Virus record (IMG/VR): IMGVR_UViG_3300042907_000531
Span: 1-61,067 of that record
Origin: a virus
Direction: 5' to 3' (one strand)
DNA: 61,067 nt
The position numbers were made by a program, and so were the translations under genes. The notes under the pieces were generated by a model. That model ran no database searches. It was not told the origin of the DNA and saw only the letters and a list, made by a program, of their open reading frames with translations. This document shows positions 51,884 through 60,961 of the stretch, piece by piece (the first letter of the stretch is position 1; the number at the start of each line of letters is the position of its first letter).

Positions 51884-52388
51884 AGTCTACATTGGTTTTT
51901 ATGATTTTCAGCGGTTACAGGGTAAGTATTTAGGATATATTGCTAAACTTATAGGTTATCGTGGTGTAACACATACTGGATTAATTTTAGAAACAGATAA
52001 AAGAGAATTCCATTTAGTACTTTGTAGCGGACAGAAAGAAAAAGATGGTAGCATATGTAGTACCTGTAAAACTTATGATCTTCAGGGTATTCAAAAAATT
52101 GGTGGAATACTATTAGATCGAGTAGAGATGCCGCTATCTAAGGATATGACACTCTATGATACAATTATGGATGCGTCATTTTATACTGACACAAATGCGT
52201 GGGATTTAATTTTCCACATTTTTATTGGTAGGTTTATTGGTCTTACTCGACCACGCAACTGTACCACACACGTCTGTCGGTTTTTTAAACTACCAGATTG
52301 TTTTTTACCAGCTCACCTTTACAGGAAATACTATGATAACCATCTTACTGTCAGGTCAAGCGCGAGTTGGAAAAACAACCGCTGCTGA
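51855..52388 (+). CDS. Putative permuted NlpC/P60-type (papain-like) protein
   Basis: 177 residues from TTG 51855 with GGAG 7 bases upstream, overlapping the DNA polymerase end by 29 bases. VTHTGLIL near the N-terminus could supply the His, and NCTTHVCRFF near residue 140 the Cys, of a circularly permuted papain-like site. A CSGQ-x5-ICSTC cluster may bind metal. If active it could be a lipid- or peptide-cleaving enzyme. Assignment is tentative. Confidence 0.45.
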   Translation: MEQTGHKLTKVYIGFYDFQRLQGKYLGYIAKLIGYRGVTHTGLILETDKREFHLVLCSGQKEKDGSICSTCKTYDLQGIQKIGGILLDRVEMPLSKDMTLYDTIMDASFYTDTNAWDLIFHIFIGRFIGLTRPRNCTTHVCRFFKLPDCFLPAHLYRKYYDNHLTVRSSASWKNNRC

Positions 52389-53034
52389 ATTCATTGCTTC
52401 ATACGCTAAGAAAAAAGATTTCAAGCCAATTATTTTACCATTTGCCAAGGCAATTAAAGATGAGGCAACTGCTCTTGGTTTATCAAAGGATACTGATCCA
52501 CATAAGTATCGTCAATTTTGCCAAGCTATTGGAGAGAAGAATAGAAAAGATGATCCAGATTATTGGTTAAACATTTTTAAGAAAACTTGGAAGGAAGCTA
52601 TTCTTAAGGATGATAAAGATTCTCAAGATGAGTCTAAGCTGTGGCGAGAAACAGTAATTATTGTTGATGATTGTAGATACCTAAATGAATTAAACTTTGG
52701 TAGAACAAGTGGAGCTATCTGTGTGTTTCTTAGTCGTGGACAGCGGGATCTTTTTGAGCAAACTGGTGAGTGGAGAAACCATGAATCAGAAGAGTTGGCG
52801 AATAAAACAGATAGTGGTGAAAAAGATTATGTTCAGATGTTTGATTGGATGATAAAGAATGATGGATCTATAAAGGATCTTCATGCTAAGTTACTAACAC
52901 GACTTCCATTGTGGCTTGGGTTAGATCCAACAGCTTATCTAGAATGTGATTGTAAAGGTTGTGAAAAGACCAAGCGTGATGAACCACTAAGTATAGATGA
53001 ATTCTTTGAAGATCTTTTTGGGGATGACGATTAA
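52333..53034 (+). CDS. Deoxynucleoside monophosphate kinase-like
   Basis: 233 residues. The N-terminal P-loop is SGQARVGKTTAAEF, followed by segments found in phage dNMP kinases: DDCRYLNELN with an acidic pair, and a C-terminal lid-like acidic part. It would phosphorylate dNMPs to dNDPs for replication. ATG 52333 has CAGGAAA upstream and overlaps the previous gene by 56 bases. Confidence 0.7.
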   Translation: MITILLSGQARVGKTTAAEFIASYAKKKDFKPIILPFAKAIKDEATALGLSKDTDPHKYRQFCQAIGEKNRKDDPDYWLNIFKKTWKEAILKDDKDSQDESKLWRETVIIVDDCRYLNELNFGRTSGAICVFLSRGQRDLFEQTGEWRNHESEELANKTDSGEKDYVQMFDWMIKNDGSIKDLHAKLLTRLPLWLGLDPTAYLECDCKGCEKTKRDEPLSIDEFFEDLFGDDD

Positions 53035-53390
53035 TGCAATTAGATACAATTGCTATGATTGCGTGGCAAGATGGTGAATTTAAGGAAGCACCACAAGAGT
53101 GGTTTAGTGGTACGGAATTACTTATTCGTGGTTCATCTAGTGATTTAAATTGGTTGCGTGGTAAGTTCTATGACAATATAATTTCTAGTATTTCTAATTA
53201 TACTTTATATACTAATCTTAATAATAAAGCTGTTAATGAAATATCTCAAAAATTAAATGAGTATATGTCACGACACATCGTAAGTATTGAAGATAGGCCA
53301 TTCACTATTTCTATAGGCGAATTAAAGCAACTTAATAAATGGTTCAAAATTGCATCCGAGAAGGGTTGTTTTCTAAATGCTTGGTATTAA
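53034..53390 (+). CDS. Hypothetical protein, unknown
   Basis: 118 residues, mixed alpha/beta, with W and N-rich middle (NWLRGKFYDNIISSISNYTL) and a long C-terminal helix. Starts on a TAATG junction and overlaps the exonuclease gene by 14 bases. No family recognised. Confidence 0.6.
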   Translation: MQLDTIAMIAWQDGEFKEAPQEWFSGTELLIRGSSSDLNWLRGKFYDNIISSISNYTLYTNLNNKAVNEISQKLNEYMSRHIVSIEDRPFTISIGELKQLNKWFKIASEKGCFLNAWY

Positions 53391-54099
53391 CACAGCTATA
53401 CTAGATGGTGATATCATAGCCTATCGTGCTTCCTTCTGGGCTGACCAAGAGGGACATGAGTGGTTAGAGAATAGACTACAAGATGATATTAAACGGTGGA
53501 CCCCACCGGGAATTGAATCTGTTATTGTTGCCTTATCTTGTTCTCGTAAGGATAATATAAGAAAAGACTACTTACCTACTTATAAAGAGCATCGTGAAGG
53601 TAGGCCACGTCCAGATTGTTTGAGCGATGCTATACAGTTTTTACGGGATAACTATACCGTAGTAGCTGAAGATAGACTTGAAGCTGATGATCTTATGGGT
53701 ATCTATAAGTCTGATTTTAAGGCTATATGCGTAACAATAGATAAGGATCTTAAACAAGTTCCCGGATATTCTTGGCAACCACAGCTTGATAAAACGACTG
53801 AAGATCTAGGAATTGAATATACATCCGTAGCCGATGCTGACTTATGGTTTCACCGTCAGTGGATTACAGGAGATAGTACCGATAATATTCCCGGTATTTG
53901 GAAACTTGGACAGAAGAAAGCCGAAAAGCTACTAAACGAAACAAGTACAAAGAACCACACTGCTCTAGTTCTGAGCCTCTACGAACGTCGTAGAGACCGA
54001 AACGGAGATCCATATACCCTTGATGATGCCATAGCCATGGGACGCTGTGTTCGCATTCTAAGGGCTGGGGATAAGACCCCATGGAACCCATACGAGTAG
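53377..54099 (+). CDS. 5'-3' exonuclease, FEN family (gp6-like)
   Basis: 240 residues. An AILDGDIIAYR start, RKDYLPTYKEHR, LEADDLMG with the acidic metal pair, and the GDSTDNIPGIWKLG helix-hairpin-helix are all present. It degrades host DNA and removes RNA primers. Its TAG stop lies inside the third boundary element. Confidence 0.9.
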   Translation: MLGINTAILDGDIIAYRASFWADQEGHEWLENRLQDDIKRWTPPGIESVIVALSCSRKDNIRKDYLPTYKEHREGRPRPDCLSDAIQFLRDNYTVVAEDRLEADDLMGIYKSDFKAICVTIDKDLKQVPGYSWQPQLDKTTEDLGIEYTSVADADLWFHRQWITGDSTDNIPGIWKLGQKKAEKLLNETSTKNHTALVLSLYERRRDRNGDPYTLDDAIAMGRCVRILRAGDKTPWNPYE

Positions 54100-54120
54100 T
54101 CCCTGATTTAGAGCTAGGAA
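54090..54120 (+). promoter_or_regulatory. 31-nt module-boundary element, copy 3 (putative phage promoter)
   Basis: Same core and six-base gap as the copies at 34907 and 39424, with one change (C to T at the eighth base). It overlaps the end of the exonuclease gene and ends 6 bases before the dUTPase ATG, so a start of transcription within it would give a very short leader. It heads the dUTPase-reductase-virion block. Confidence 0.68.
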
Positions 54121-54126
54121 CAAGAT

Positions 54127-54639
54127 ATGGCAGACTATAACGCACAAACAACTACATTTGACAATCTAAATATCTTTACTTCAAGTAGTGCTACATATAC
54201 TAAGAACACAGATATTTTCTTAAAATCTGGGAAACACGGATACCCGAAGAGGGGTACACCAGAATCAGCTGGCTTTGATTTAAAAGCTGACCTAACGAAA
54301 ACTGTAACGATTCAACCAAATGAAACAGTTATGATTTCGACTGGACTTTATCTAGAACTTCCAGAAAACATCTGTGCTCTTATTTTACCACGCTCAGGGC
54401 TTTCATATAAGCATGGTATTACTGTAGCAAATGCACCGGGTCTCGTTGATCCAGATTATCGTGGGGAAATTAAAGTACTTCTTCGTAATGAAGGAAATAT
54501 CCAATACGTCGTTGAGGATGGAGACCGTATTGCACAACTTTTATTTACACCCTTTTTTGCACCATCCTTTGTAACTGTTGAGGAACTCAGTAACACCACC
54601 AGAAATGTTGGTGGCTTTGGCTCAACTAACCTAAAGTAA
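54127..54639 (+). CDS. dut: dUTP diphosphatase (dUTPase)
   Basis: 170 residues with the five trimeric dUTPase motifs in order: AGFDLKAD, PRSGLSYKHG, GLVDPDYRGEIKV, GDRIAQLLF, and the C-terminal RNVGGFGST. It hydrolyses dUTP to dUMP, keeping uracil out of DNA and feeding ThyX. A 38-residue N-terminal extension before the usual start looks unstructured. Directly follows the third boundary element. Confidence 0.93.
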   Translation: MADYNAQTTTFDNLNIFTSSSATYTKNTDIFLKSGKHGYPKRGTPESAGFDLKADLTKTVTIQPNETVMISTGLYLELPENICALILPRSGLSYKHGITVANAPGLVDPDYRGEIKVLLRNEGNIQYVVEDGDRIAQLLFTPFFAPSFVTVEELSNTTRNVGGFGSTNLK

Positions 54640-54641
54640 AC

Positions 54642-56522
54642 ATGAACACATTTGAGAATTTTATTGCCCTTAGTAGATACGCTAGATGGATTGAATCTGA
54701 ACAACGACGAGAAACATGGGAAGAAACTGTTGATCGTTGGTGGACTTACTTCACAACGAAAGAACCACAACTAGCAACAAGACCGGATATTAAACAAGCA
54801 GTATTAGATCGGGAAATCTTTCCATCTATGCGAGCTTTAATGACAGCTGGTCCAGCACTGGATAGAGACCATACAGCACTTTATAATTGTGCATATTTAG
54901 AGATAGATTCTTATGAATCGTTTTCTGAACTACAGTATATTCTTATGTGCGGAACAGGTGTTGGCTATAGTGTCGAACGACGATGTGTTGGAAAACTTCC
55001 TATTGTTCCAACAAGCATTGAACGTAAGGTTGATTCTGTAATTCAAGTCGAAGACTCAAGAGAAGGTTGGTGTAACGCACTAAAGGATCTTCTTGTCTAT
55101 CTTTATTCTGGTGTACATCCAACATGGAATACAGAATTAGTTCGTCCGGCTGGTGCGAGACTTAAGACATTTGGTGGTAGGGCTTCAGGGCCGGGACCAC
55201 TAGAAGCAGTATTTAAGTTTATCGTAAATACATTTTATAAGGCTAAGGGTAGACGTTTATCTAGCTTAGAATGCCACGATATTTGCTGTGTAATTGCACA
55301 GTCTGTTATTGTTGGTGGTGTTCGTCGCTCTGCTATGATCTCACTAAGCGATCTAGAGGATCGTGAGATGGCTGATTGTAAGAGTGGAAACTGGTGGCAG
55401 AATCATTCATACCGTGCTCTTGCTAATAACTCAGCAGTGTATGATCAAAAGCCAAGTCTTGGAAAATTCCTACAAGAGTGGTCATCACTTTATAATTCAT
55501 TCAGTGGTGAACGTGGTATTCTAAATCGCGAAGCACTTCAAAAGGTGTGCTCTAGAGTTGGTCGTGCTGTACCTGAGGGTATCTATCTAGGTACTAACCC
55601 ATGTTCAGAAATTATTCTACGACCGAACGAGTTTTGTAACCTATCAACAATTGTTATTAGGCCTAATGATACTAAGAACACCATTAAACTTAAGATTGAA
55701 CAGGCTACTATTATAGGTACAGTACAATCTAAGTTCACATATTTTCCATATCTCAGAAAAGAGTGGCAGAAAAACTGTGAAGAAGAACGGTTACTTGGTG
55801 TTAGTATGACTGGTGTTTTTGATAATCTTTTTACAGCTGGACAGACAAGTCCAATGGAACTAATTGGGTTTCTACAAGACATTAGAGAATCAAGCCAAAC
55901 AATTAATATTGAGTGGGCTAACAAATTAGATACAGAACCAAGTAAAGCTATTACGTGTGTTAAACCAGAGGGAACAACATCATGTCTTGCTGGTTGTTCT
56001 TCTGGTATTCATCCACCCTATGCTCCATATTATATTCGTCGTGTACGTCTTGATAAGAAAGACCCAATGTATTATCTTATGAAAGATCAGGGTGTTCCTG
56101 TTGAAGATTGTGTAAACAATCCAGACTCAACAGCTGTGTTTTCGTTTGCCATGAAGTCTTCACACGGCAGCAAAACAACACAAGATCTTGATGCACAAAC
56201 ACATCTTATTCTTTGGCGTATCTACGCAGATTACTACTGCGAACATAAGCCATCAGTAACTATTAACTATACTGATAACGAGTTTTTACAACTCGGATCT
56301 TCAGTATACGATCAATTTGATTATATCTCTGGTGTGTCATTTCTTCCTAAGGCAGAACACACTTATGAGCAAGCCCCATTCGAAGCAATTACTGAAGAAG
56401 AATATGATATTTTTCCTAAGGTTATTGTTGACTTCTCTCTTCTCAAGCAGTATGAGAAGGAAGATGGAACAAAGGCTTCACACGAACCAGCTTGTACTGC
56501 AGGGGGTTGCACACTTCTATGA
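54642..56522 (+). CDS. nrdJ: Class II (B12-dependent) ribonucleotide reductase, monomeric type
   Basis: 626 residues. The active-site set is present: Cys83 (YNCAY), the NPCSE loop with Asn319, Cys321 and Glu323, Cys332 (FCNLS), and a C-terminal redox pair Cys618/Cys623 in CTAGGC. No subunit or iron site is needed for this class; it uses adenosylcobalamin. The single chain resembles the Lactobacillus-type triphosphate reductase (739 residues) but is shorter. Converts NTPs or NDPs to deoxy forms. ATGA overlap follows. Confidence 0.85.
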   Translation: MNTFENFIALSRYARWIESEQRRETWEETVDRWWTYFTTKEPQLATRPDIKQAVLDREIFPSMRALMTAGPALDRDHTALYNCAYLEIDSYESFSELQYILMCGTGVGYSVERRCVGKLPIVPTSIERKVDSVIQVEDSREGWCNALKDLLVYLYSGVHPTWNTELVRPAGARLKTFGGRASGPGPLEAVFKFIVNTFYKAKGRRLSSLECHDICCVIAQSVIVGGVRRSAMISLSDLEDREMADCKSGNWWQNHSYRALANNSAVYDQKPSLGKFLQEWSSLYNSFSGERGILNREALQKVCSRVGRAVPEGIYLGTNPCSEIILRPNEFCNLSTIVIRPNDTKNTIKLKIEQATIIGTVQSKFTYFPYLRKEWQKNCEEERLLGVSMTGVFDNLFTAGQTSPMELIGFLQDIRESSQTINIEWANKLDTEPSKAITCVKPEGTTSCLAGCSSGIHPPYAPYYIRRVRLDKKDPMYYLMKDQGVPVEDCVNNPDSTAVFSFAMKSSHGSKTTQDLDAQTHLILWRIYADYYCEHKPSVTINYTDNEFLQLGSSVYDQFDYISGVSFLPKAEHTYEQAPFEAITEEEYDIFPKVIVDFSLLKQYEKEDGTKASHEPACTAGGCTLL

Positions 56523-56734
56523 TTGAAGAGACACTAAAAACAAAATTAGAACGTAATCTTCCAATGTCTAGTGCTGAGTTTTCTAGATTAGCAAGACAAC
56601 TATATGATATGATTATCGTTCTAGAAAAGGACTTAAATGAAATCAAAGTATCCGTATCTAGACCCAGCGTGGATTCCACTATTGAGGGAATTGATCTCTT
56701 CGATAAACCATTACGATCCAAACCAAACAAGTGA
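56519..56734 (+). CDS. Small protein, unknown
   Basis: 71 residues, starting on ATGA overlap with the reductase stop. A helical SRLARQLYDMIIVLEKDLNE stretch is followed by a less ordered end. Its last 98 bases are shared with the next gene in another frame. No family recognised. Confidence 0.5.
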   Translation: MIEETLKTKLERNLPMSSAEFSRLARQLYDMIIVLEKDLNEIKVSVSRPSVDSTIEGIDLFDKPLRSKPNK

Positions 56735-56837
56735 ATACTTAGCTAGAACCTTAGCCTATCAAGCAGGAAAACTAGATATGTTATCAAAGTTAGAAGCTAT
56801 TGTACGAAAGCAACAGGAGGACAGTAAAAATGTATGA
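56637..56837 (+). CDS. Small protein overlapping its neighbour, unknown
   Basis: 66 residues. YPYLDPAWIPLLRELI and RTLAYQAGKLDMLSKL look like well-formed helices, so the frame seems real despite a 98-base overlap with the preceding gene. Overlaps the next by 8 bases. Located upstream of the virion genes; function unknown. Confidence 0.5.
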   Translation: MKSKYPYLDPAWIPLLRELISSINHYDPNQTSEYLARTLAYQAGKLDMLSKLEAIVRKQQEDSKNV

Positions 56838-57555
56838 TCCTTTTGCGGTGTATAATCAAGCTATGGGAACATTCTTACAGGGTGGCAAGACCGACCTTGC
56901 TACCTTGTATTCAGAAACAGATAAGCTAAGAAAATCATCTTTTGTTGCTCCAGATACCACCCCTCTTATGAGCTTTTATAGAGATGTTATGGATCGGTAT
57001 CAAGAAAAGATGAATAAAGCTAAAGAAGTTGAGGAATCTCTTCGTGAAGATATTAACAAAAAATACACGAAGGAAGAAAAGCAGTATCTAAATACACTGA
57101 AGCGTCAATTTGCTGAAGATCAACTCACAGGTGGTAAACTTATTGATACTAGATCGCGACTTGAACAACAAAGAAAACTAGCAGAAGTATCGAATATACA
57201 AACGATTGAAGAATTTAGAAAACTTTATCCAACATACGCTGTAAGGGGTATAGGAAAACTTGGTTCTGAATATAGTTTACTATCTAATCTAGGTATAAGA
57301 AAAACGGCAGATGAAATATATAAAGACACTAACCGTAAAACGTGGGGCGAATACGCAGCCTCTTTAACAGATCTATCGGTGTTTGGATCTCAAGTAGAAT
57401 CAGCCAGTGCCTCACTTAAAGCTGAGAAATTAAAACTATCTAAAGAAAACGAACGCAAACAACGTGAGTTTATTGAAACAAAACAAAAACTTTTAGAAAG
57501 TGCCGAAGCAATTGGACGTGCCAAACGACCAGCTTATACTGAACGGCCACTATAA
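56830..57555 (+). CDS. Charged coiled-coil protein, virion block
   Basis: 241 residues from ATG 56830 with CAGGAGGA upstream. The chain is almost all charged helix (EEKQYLNTLKRQFAEDQL; KLKLSKENERKQREFIET). It precedes the portal gene, where T7-like phages have small head-assembly proteins (gene 6.5-7.3 region). Possibly a virion assembly or ejection component; no family recognised. Confidence 0.6.
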   Translation: MYDPFAVYNQAMGTFLQGGKTDLATLYSETDKLRKSSFVAPDTTPLMSFYRDVMDRYQEKMNKAKEVEESLREDINKKYTKEEKQYLNTLKRQFAEDQLTGGKLIDTRSRLEQQRKLAEVSNIQTIEEFRKLYPTYAVRGIGKLGSEYSLLSNLGIRKTADEIYKDTNRKTWGEYAASLTDLSVFGSQVESASASLKAEKLKLSKENERKQREFIETKQKLLESAEAIGRAKRPAYTERPL

Positions 57556-57563
57556 GGAGTACC

Positions 57564-57896
57564 ATGGGCGGATCACCTAAAATTTCTGGTGGTATGACGA
57601 AATCAGAACAACAAGAGCTGTTAGAAGAAGAAAGACAATATCAAAAAGAACAAGAAGAACGCCGTCGTCTCATGGCAGAAGAAGATGAAAATAGACGGGT
57701 GGCTAGAGAAGAGGCAGAGAGACAAAGAGTTGCAGCTGCTGAGGCAGAAAAAATCGCATCGGCTAATAGAGCAGAACAAAACCTTATCGAAGAAGCTGAA
57801 AGTCTTGAAGATCAGGAAGATAAAGAACAAGGTGTTATGGCTCTTACGTTTTTTGAGGCACTTAATAAGGGTATAACTACCCAGAGGCCGATATGA
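57564..57896 (+). CDS. Highly charged helical protein, head assembly region
   Basis: 110 residues, Glu/Arg/Gln-rich heptads (QKEQEERRRLMAEEDENRR), probably one long coiled coil. Resembles by position and composition the small T7 gp6.7/7.3-type virion proteins. ATGA overlap with the portal gene. Confidence 0.6.
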   Translation: MGGSPKISGGMTKSEQQELLEEERQYQKEQEERRRLMAEEDENRRVAREEAERQRVAAAEAEKIASANRAEQNLIEEAESLEDQEDKEQGVMALTFFEALNKGITTQRPI

Positions 57897-59434
57897 ATTC
57901 CTTAGCTGAACGATTCCAACGAATGCATGGAAATCGTCAGACTAAACTAAATAGAGCAAGATACTGTTCTGCGGTAACAGTTCCAACACTCCTTCCACCC
58001 GATGGATGGAGTGAAGGATTAGCTCTCCCACAGCCATTCTCTTCTGTAGGTAGTCGTGGTGTTACCGGTCTTGCTAGTCGTATCTTAAGTGCGCTTATGC
58101 CCCTTAATGATACACCCTTCTTTAAGTTTCAATTAAAGGATGGAAGTCAAGCACCACAACAACTTCAACAATTTTTAGATACGCTATCATTTCAAGTTTA
58201 TAATAAACTATCCTCTACTAATCTTAGAGAAACTGTTTATCAAATGCTTCAACACCTCATCGTTACTGGTGATGTTTTGATTGAAATGGATTCAAATTAT
58301 TTCTTTACTATTTATCGCTTAGATCAGTATACCGTTCAGCGTGATATTATGGGTGAAGTTATTGAGGTAATTCATCTTGAATATCAAATTGAAGATCCAG
58401 AGTTTATTGATTATTCTTCATACTCAAGTATTGAACATAGAATGGGTTATAAAACCTACTACTGTCAGTATCAGAAAAACGAAGACGGTTCTTGGGCTTA
58501 TTCTAAAGAAGATACCAACGGTGTTGTATCAGAATCTGGCGTGTATACCGTAGTACCTATGGCTGTATTACGTTGGTATGCAATTGCTGGTGAGAATTAT
58601 GGACGTTCTCACTGTGAGGATATACTCGGCGATTTAAATACGTTAGAAGCTTATACAAAAGCACAGATAGAAGGCATGGCAGCAGCTAGTGCTTTCTGGA
58701 TTGCTGTAGATCCTCAGGGAATTACAGAGGTTGATGATATTGCTGGTGTACGTAATGGTTCTTTTGTTGCTGCTAAAGCATCAGATATTTCTGTTATTTC
58801 TCCAGCTAGTACTATTCAACCACAAGTAGCTGCAGCTGCACAGGCTGTTGATAATATGCGTAGAGAAGTTGGTCAAGCATTTTTAATGACTGGTCAAGCA
58901 ATTCCATCTGGAGATCGTGTAACAGCAACAGCTGTACGAATGATTGGACAGGAACTTGAAACAGTCTTAGGTGGTGCCTTTTCTTCTATTGCTAGAACAT
59001 TAATGGAACCAATCGTAAAACGTTGTATTGTTCAGATGTTAGAAGATAAGCTTATTGATGAGCGATTAACAGAACAATTCTTTGATGAAGATGGCACACT
59101 AACTGTTAATATTATTACTGGACTACAGGCTCTAAGTAGAGATTCAGATCTACAAAAACTAATGCAGATGGGTGAGATGGTACGAAACCTTCCACAAGAT
59201 GCTTTAGCTACGTTTAGATGGAATGCATATGCCGGTGCTCTTATTACTGCTCTTGGTTTTGATTCAAGAAATTGGATTAAATCTCAGGATGAGATTGAGC
59301 AAGAGCAAAATGCGGCGCAGGCTAATCAAGTTCAAGCAAATACAGCAAACGCTGTTGGAACCGGTATTGCTGCATCAGCACAAGATCTGGCTTCAGCTGC
59401 TGTTCCAGCTTTTATGGAGCAACAATTACAATGA
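57893..59434 (+). CDS. Portal (head-tail connector, gp8-like)
   Basis: 513 residues (T7 gp8: 536). Starts MNSLAERFQRMHGNR and continues with the family's GSRGVTGLASRILSALMP, then DTPFFKFQL. A Gln/Ala-rich C-terminal end follows. Twelve copies form the portal ring for DNA entry and exit. Precedes the scaffold gene as in T7. Confidence 0.92.
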   Translation: MNSLAERFQRMHGNRQTKLNRARYCSAVTVPTLLPPDGWSEGLALPQPFSSVGSRGVTGLASRILSALMPLNDTPFFKFQLKDGSQAPQQLQQFLDTLSFQVYNKLSSTNLRETVYQMLQHLIVTGDVLIEMDSNYFFTIYRLDQYTVQRDIMGEVIEVIHLEYQIEDPEFIDYSSYSSIEHRMGYKTYYCQYQKNEDGSWAYSKEDTNGVVSESGVYTVVPMAVLRWYAIAGENYGRSHCEDILGDLNTLEAYTKAQIEGMAAASAFWIAVDPQGITEVDDIAGVRNGSFVAAKASDISVISPASTIQPQVAAAAQAVDNMRREVGQAFLMTGQAIPSGDRVTATAVRMIGQELETVLGGAFSSIARTLMEPIVKRCIVQMLEDKLIDERLTEQFFDEDGTLTVNIITGLQALSRDSDLQKLMQMGEMVRNLPQDALATFRWNAYAGALITALGFDSRNWIKSQDEIEQEQNAAQANQVQANTANAVGTGIAASAQDLASAAVPAFMEQQLQ

Positions 59435-60078
59435 ATTCAATGAGAATTATTGGTGGATCTAATCCAGCAATAACATCAGTTAATCGTATTACCTATGTCG
59501 TAGATACTGATGAGGTTGTTGCATATGTTAATAAATCTACCTTATTGGGTCGTTATCCTGATTTATACTACGCTTACGAAGCGGTTCGTGGAGCTATGAT
59601 GAGATGTGGGTGTAGAGATCCTTATATGATTTCTAAGATACCCGTAAACTTGGTATCTAAGTCCAATCTATTAGCTACTGTAACTACACAGTTTCCAACG
59701 CCTATAGAAAATAGTGTTGATTTACCAACTACATACGGTACTTGGCTTTTACGGGTATCAAACCCAGCTATTACTACCGTATATACACCAATTGTTATAT
59801 TACCGCCAAGTATATATTTAATGTATAAGAGTTTTCTAGGTCCAATAACCGCACCAACATCTGTTGGGGCAGCTGTAGCGGCTGGATTTATTCCAGTTAA
59901 TTCTGGTGATCCAATTATATTTCCCGCTTCCGCAACCGACTTTAGAGTACGGTTTGCACTATATATTAACTATGGGTTAACAGCAGCTCCTCCTAGTTCT
60001 GTTTTTACGTTACAAAATGTAGCGTCTGAAACGCAGAACATTAATACTACAACACTAAATTATAATTTAATTGGATAA
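59431..60078 (+). CDS. Virion-block protein, unknown
   Basis: 215 residues, beta-rich, between portal and scaffold; T7 has no gene here. A compact N-terminal part with RCGCRDPYMISKIP precedes strand-rich sequence (IVILPPSIYLMY; DFRVRFALYINYG). It may be a capsid decoration or connector protein. Overlaps the portal by 4 bases. Confidence 0.55.
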   Translation: MNSMRIIGGSNPAITSVNRITYVVDTDEVVAYVNKSTLLGRYPDLYYAYEAVRGAMMRCGCRDPYMISKIPVNLVSKSNLLATVTTQFPTPIENSVDLPTTYGTWLLRVSNPAITTVYTPIVILPPSIYLMYKSFLGPITAPTSVGAAVAAGFIPVNSGDPIIFPASATDFRVRFALYINYGLTAAPPSSVFTLQNVASETQNINTTTLNYNLIG

Positions 60079-60085
60079 ACACTAT

Positions 60086-60961
60086 ATGGAAAATTTAGAA
60101 CCAATGACTCCACCCGTGGTGGAACAATCAACGGCTTCAATCACTGTCGACCGTGAGAGTCAAGCATTTGAAACTCATGTTATTCAAAACCAAATTGCCG
60201 TACCGGATAATTTTAAATCCGTTGGTGATTGGTTTAATGCTCTTAAATCAGCACAAAAAGAATATACAAAGGCTCGACAGGAAATTTCAGACCTAAAAAA
60301 GCAGGTTCCAGTATCTACTCCCGTAGCTCAAGAGCAACCAAAGGAATCCCCAGTTCCTTTAATTCCTGAGGAACTACGTATCCCGGATAGACCACCGGAG
60401 CAACCCGCTATACAGGCGCAGACAGATAGTCTCACTAAAGATGAATGGAATAAGTATTCAACTGAATTTGCTGTCAACGGTACTCTCTCTCAAGAGTCAC
60501 GCGAAGCACTAAAGACGAAGACAAAGTTACCAGACTATGTTATTGATGATTATTTAGCGGGACAGAAGGCCCGTCTGCAACAGGCATATGGCAGTGCAGC
60601 TGAGATCGTCGGTGGAAAGGATCAACTAGCTAGAGTATTTGACTGGTCTAGTAAGAATCTTTCCGCAGAAGATCAGAAGTCTGTAAATGCTGCGTTGTCT
60701 GCACCTTCTTGGGAAGTAGCTTTGCTGGGTCTTAATGCCAAATATCAGGCATCCTTGTCAAAGAAACCAACCGCACAGGAACCAGTTAAGACTTCATCCA
60801 CCCAAAAGGTGGGGGCTACGACTGCAACTCCAACCCTCAGCTCTTATTCTTCTAAGGCTGAGTTTTATAAGGACAGACGCGATCCTAGATTTGCTTCTGA
60901 TCCACGATTCCGACAAGCGGTAGAAAACCGCATGTCAAAAACAAACTTTAATTCATTATAA
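60086..60961 (+). CDS. Capsid assembly scaffold protein (gp9-like)
   Basis: 291 residues from ATG 60086 (a TTG at 60071 is an alternative). Acidic, Pro/Gln-rich and largely disordered first half, then a helical C-terminal part, the usual make-up of T7-like scaffolds, with a basic tail (SKAEFYKDRRDPRF) that would contact the capsid. It sits immediately upstream of the capsid gene. Confidence 0.8.
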   Translation: MENLEPMTPPVVEQSTASITVDRESQAFETHVIQNQIAVPDNFKSVGDWFNALKSAQKEYTKARQEISDLKKQVPVSTPVAQEQPKESPVPLIPEELRIPDRPPEQPAIQAQTDSLTKDEWNKYSTEFAVNGTLSQESREALKTKTKLPDYVIDDYLAGQKARLQQAYGSAAEIVGGKDQLARVFDWSSKNLSAEDQKSVNAALSAPSWEVALLGLNAKYQASLSKKPTAQEPVKTSSTQKVGATTATPTLSSYSSKAEFYKDRRDPRFASDPRFRQAVENRMSKTNFNSL

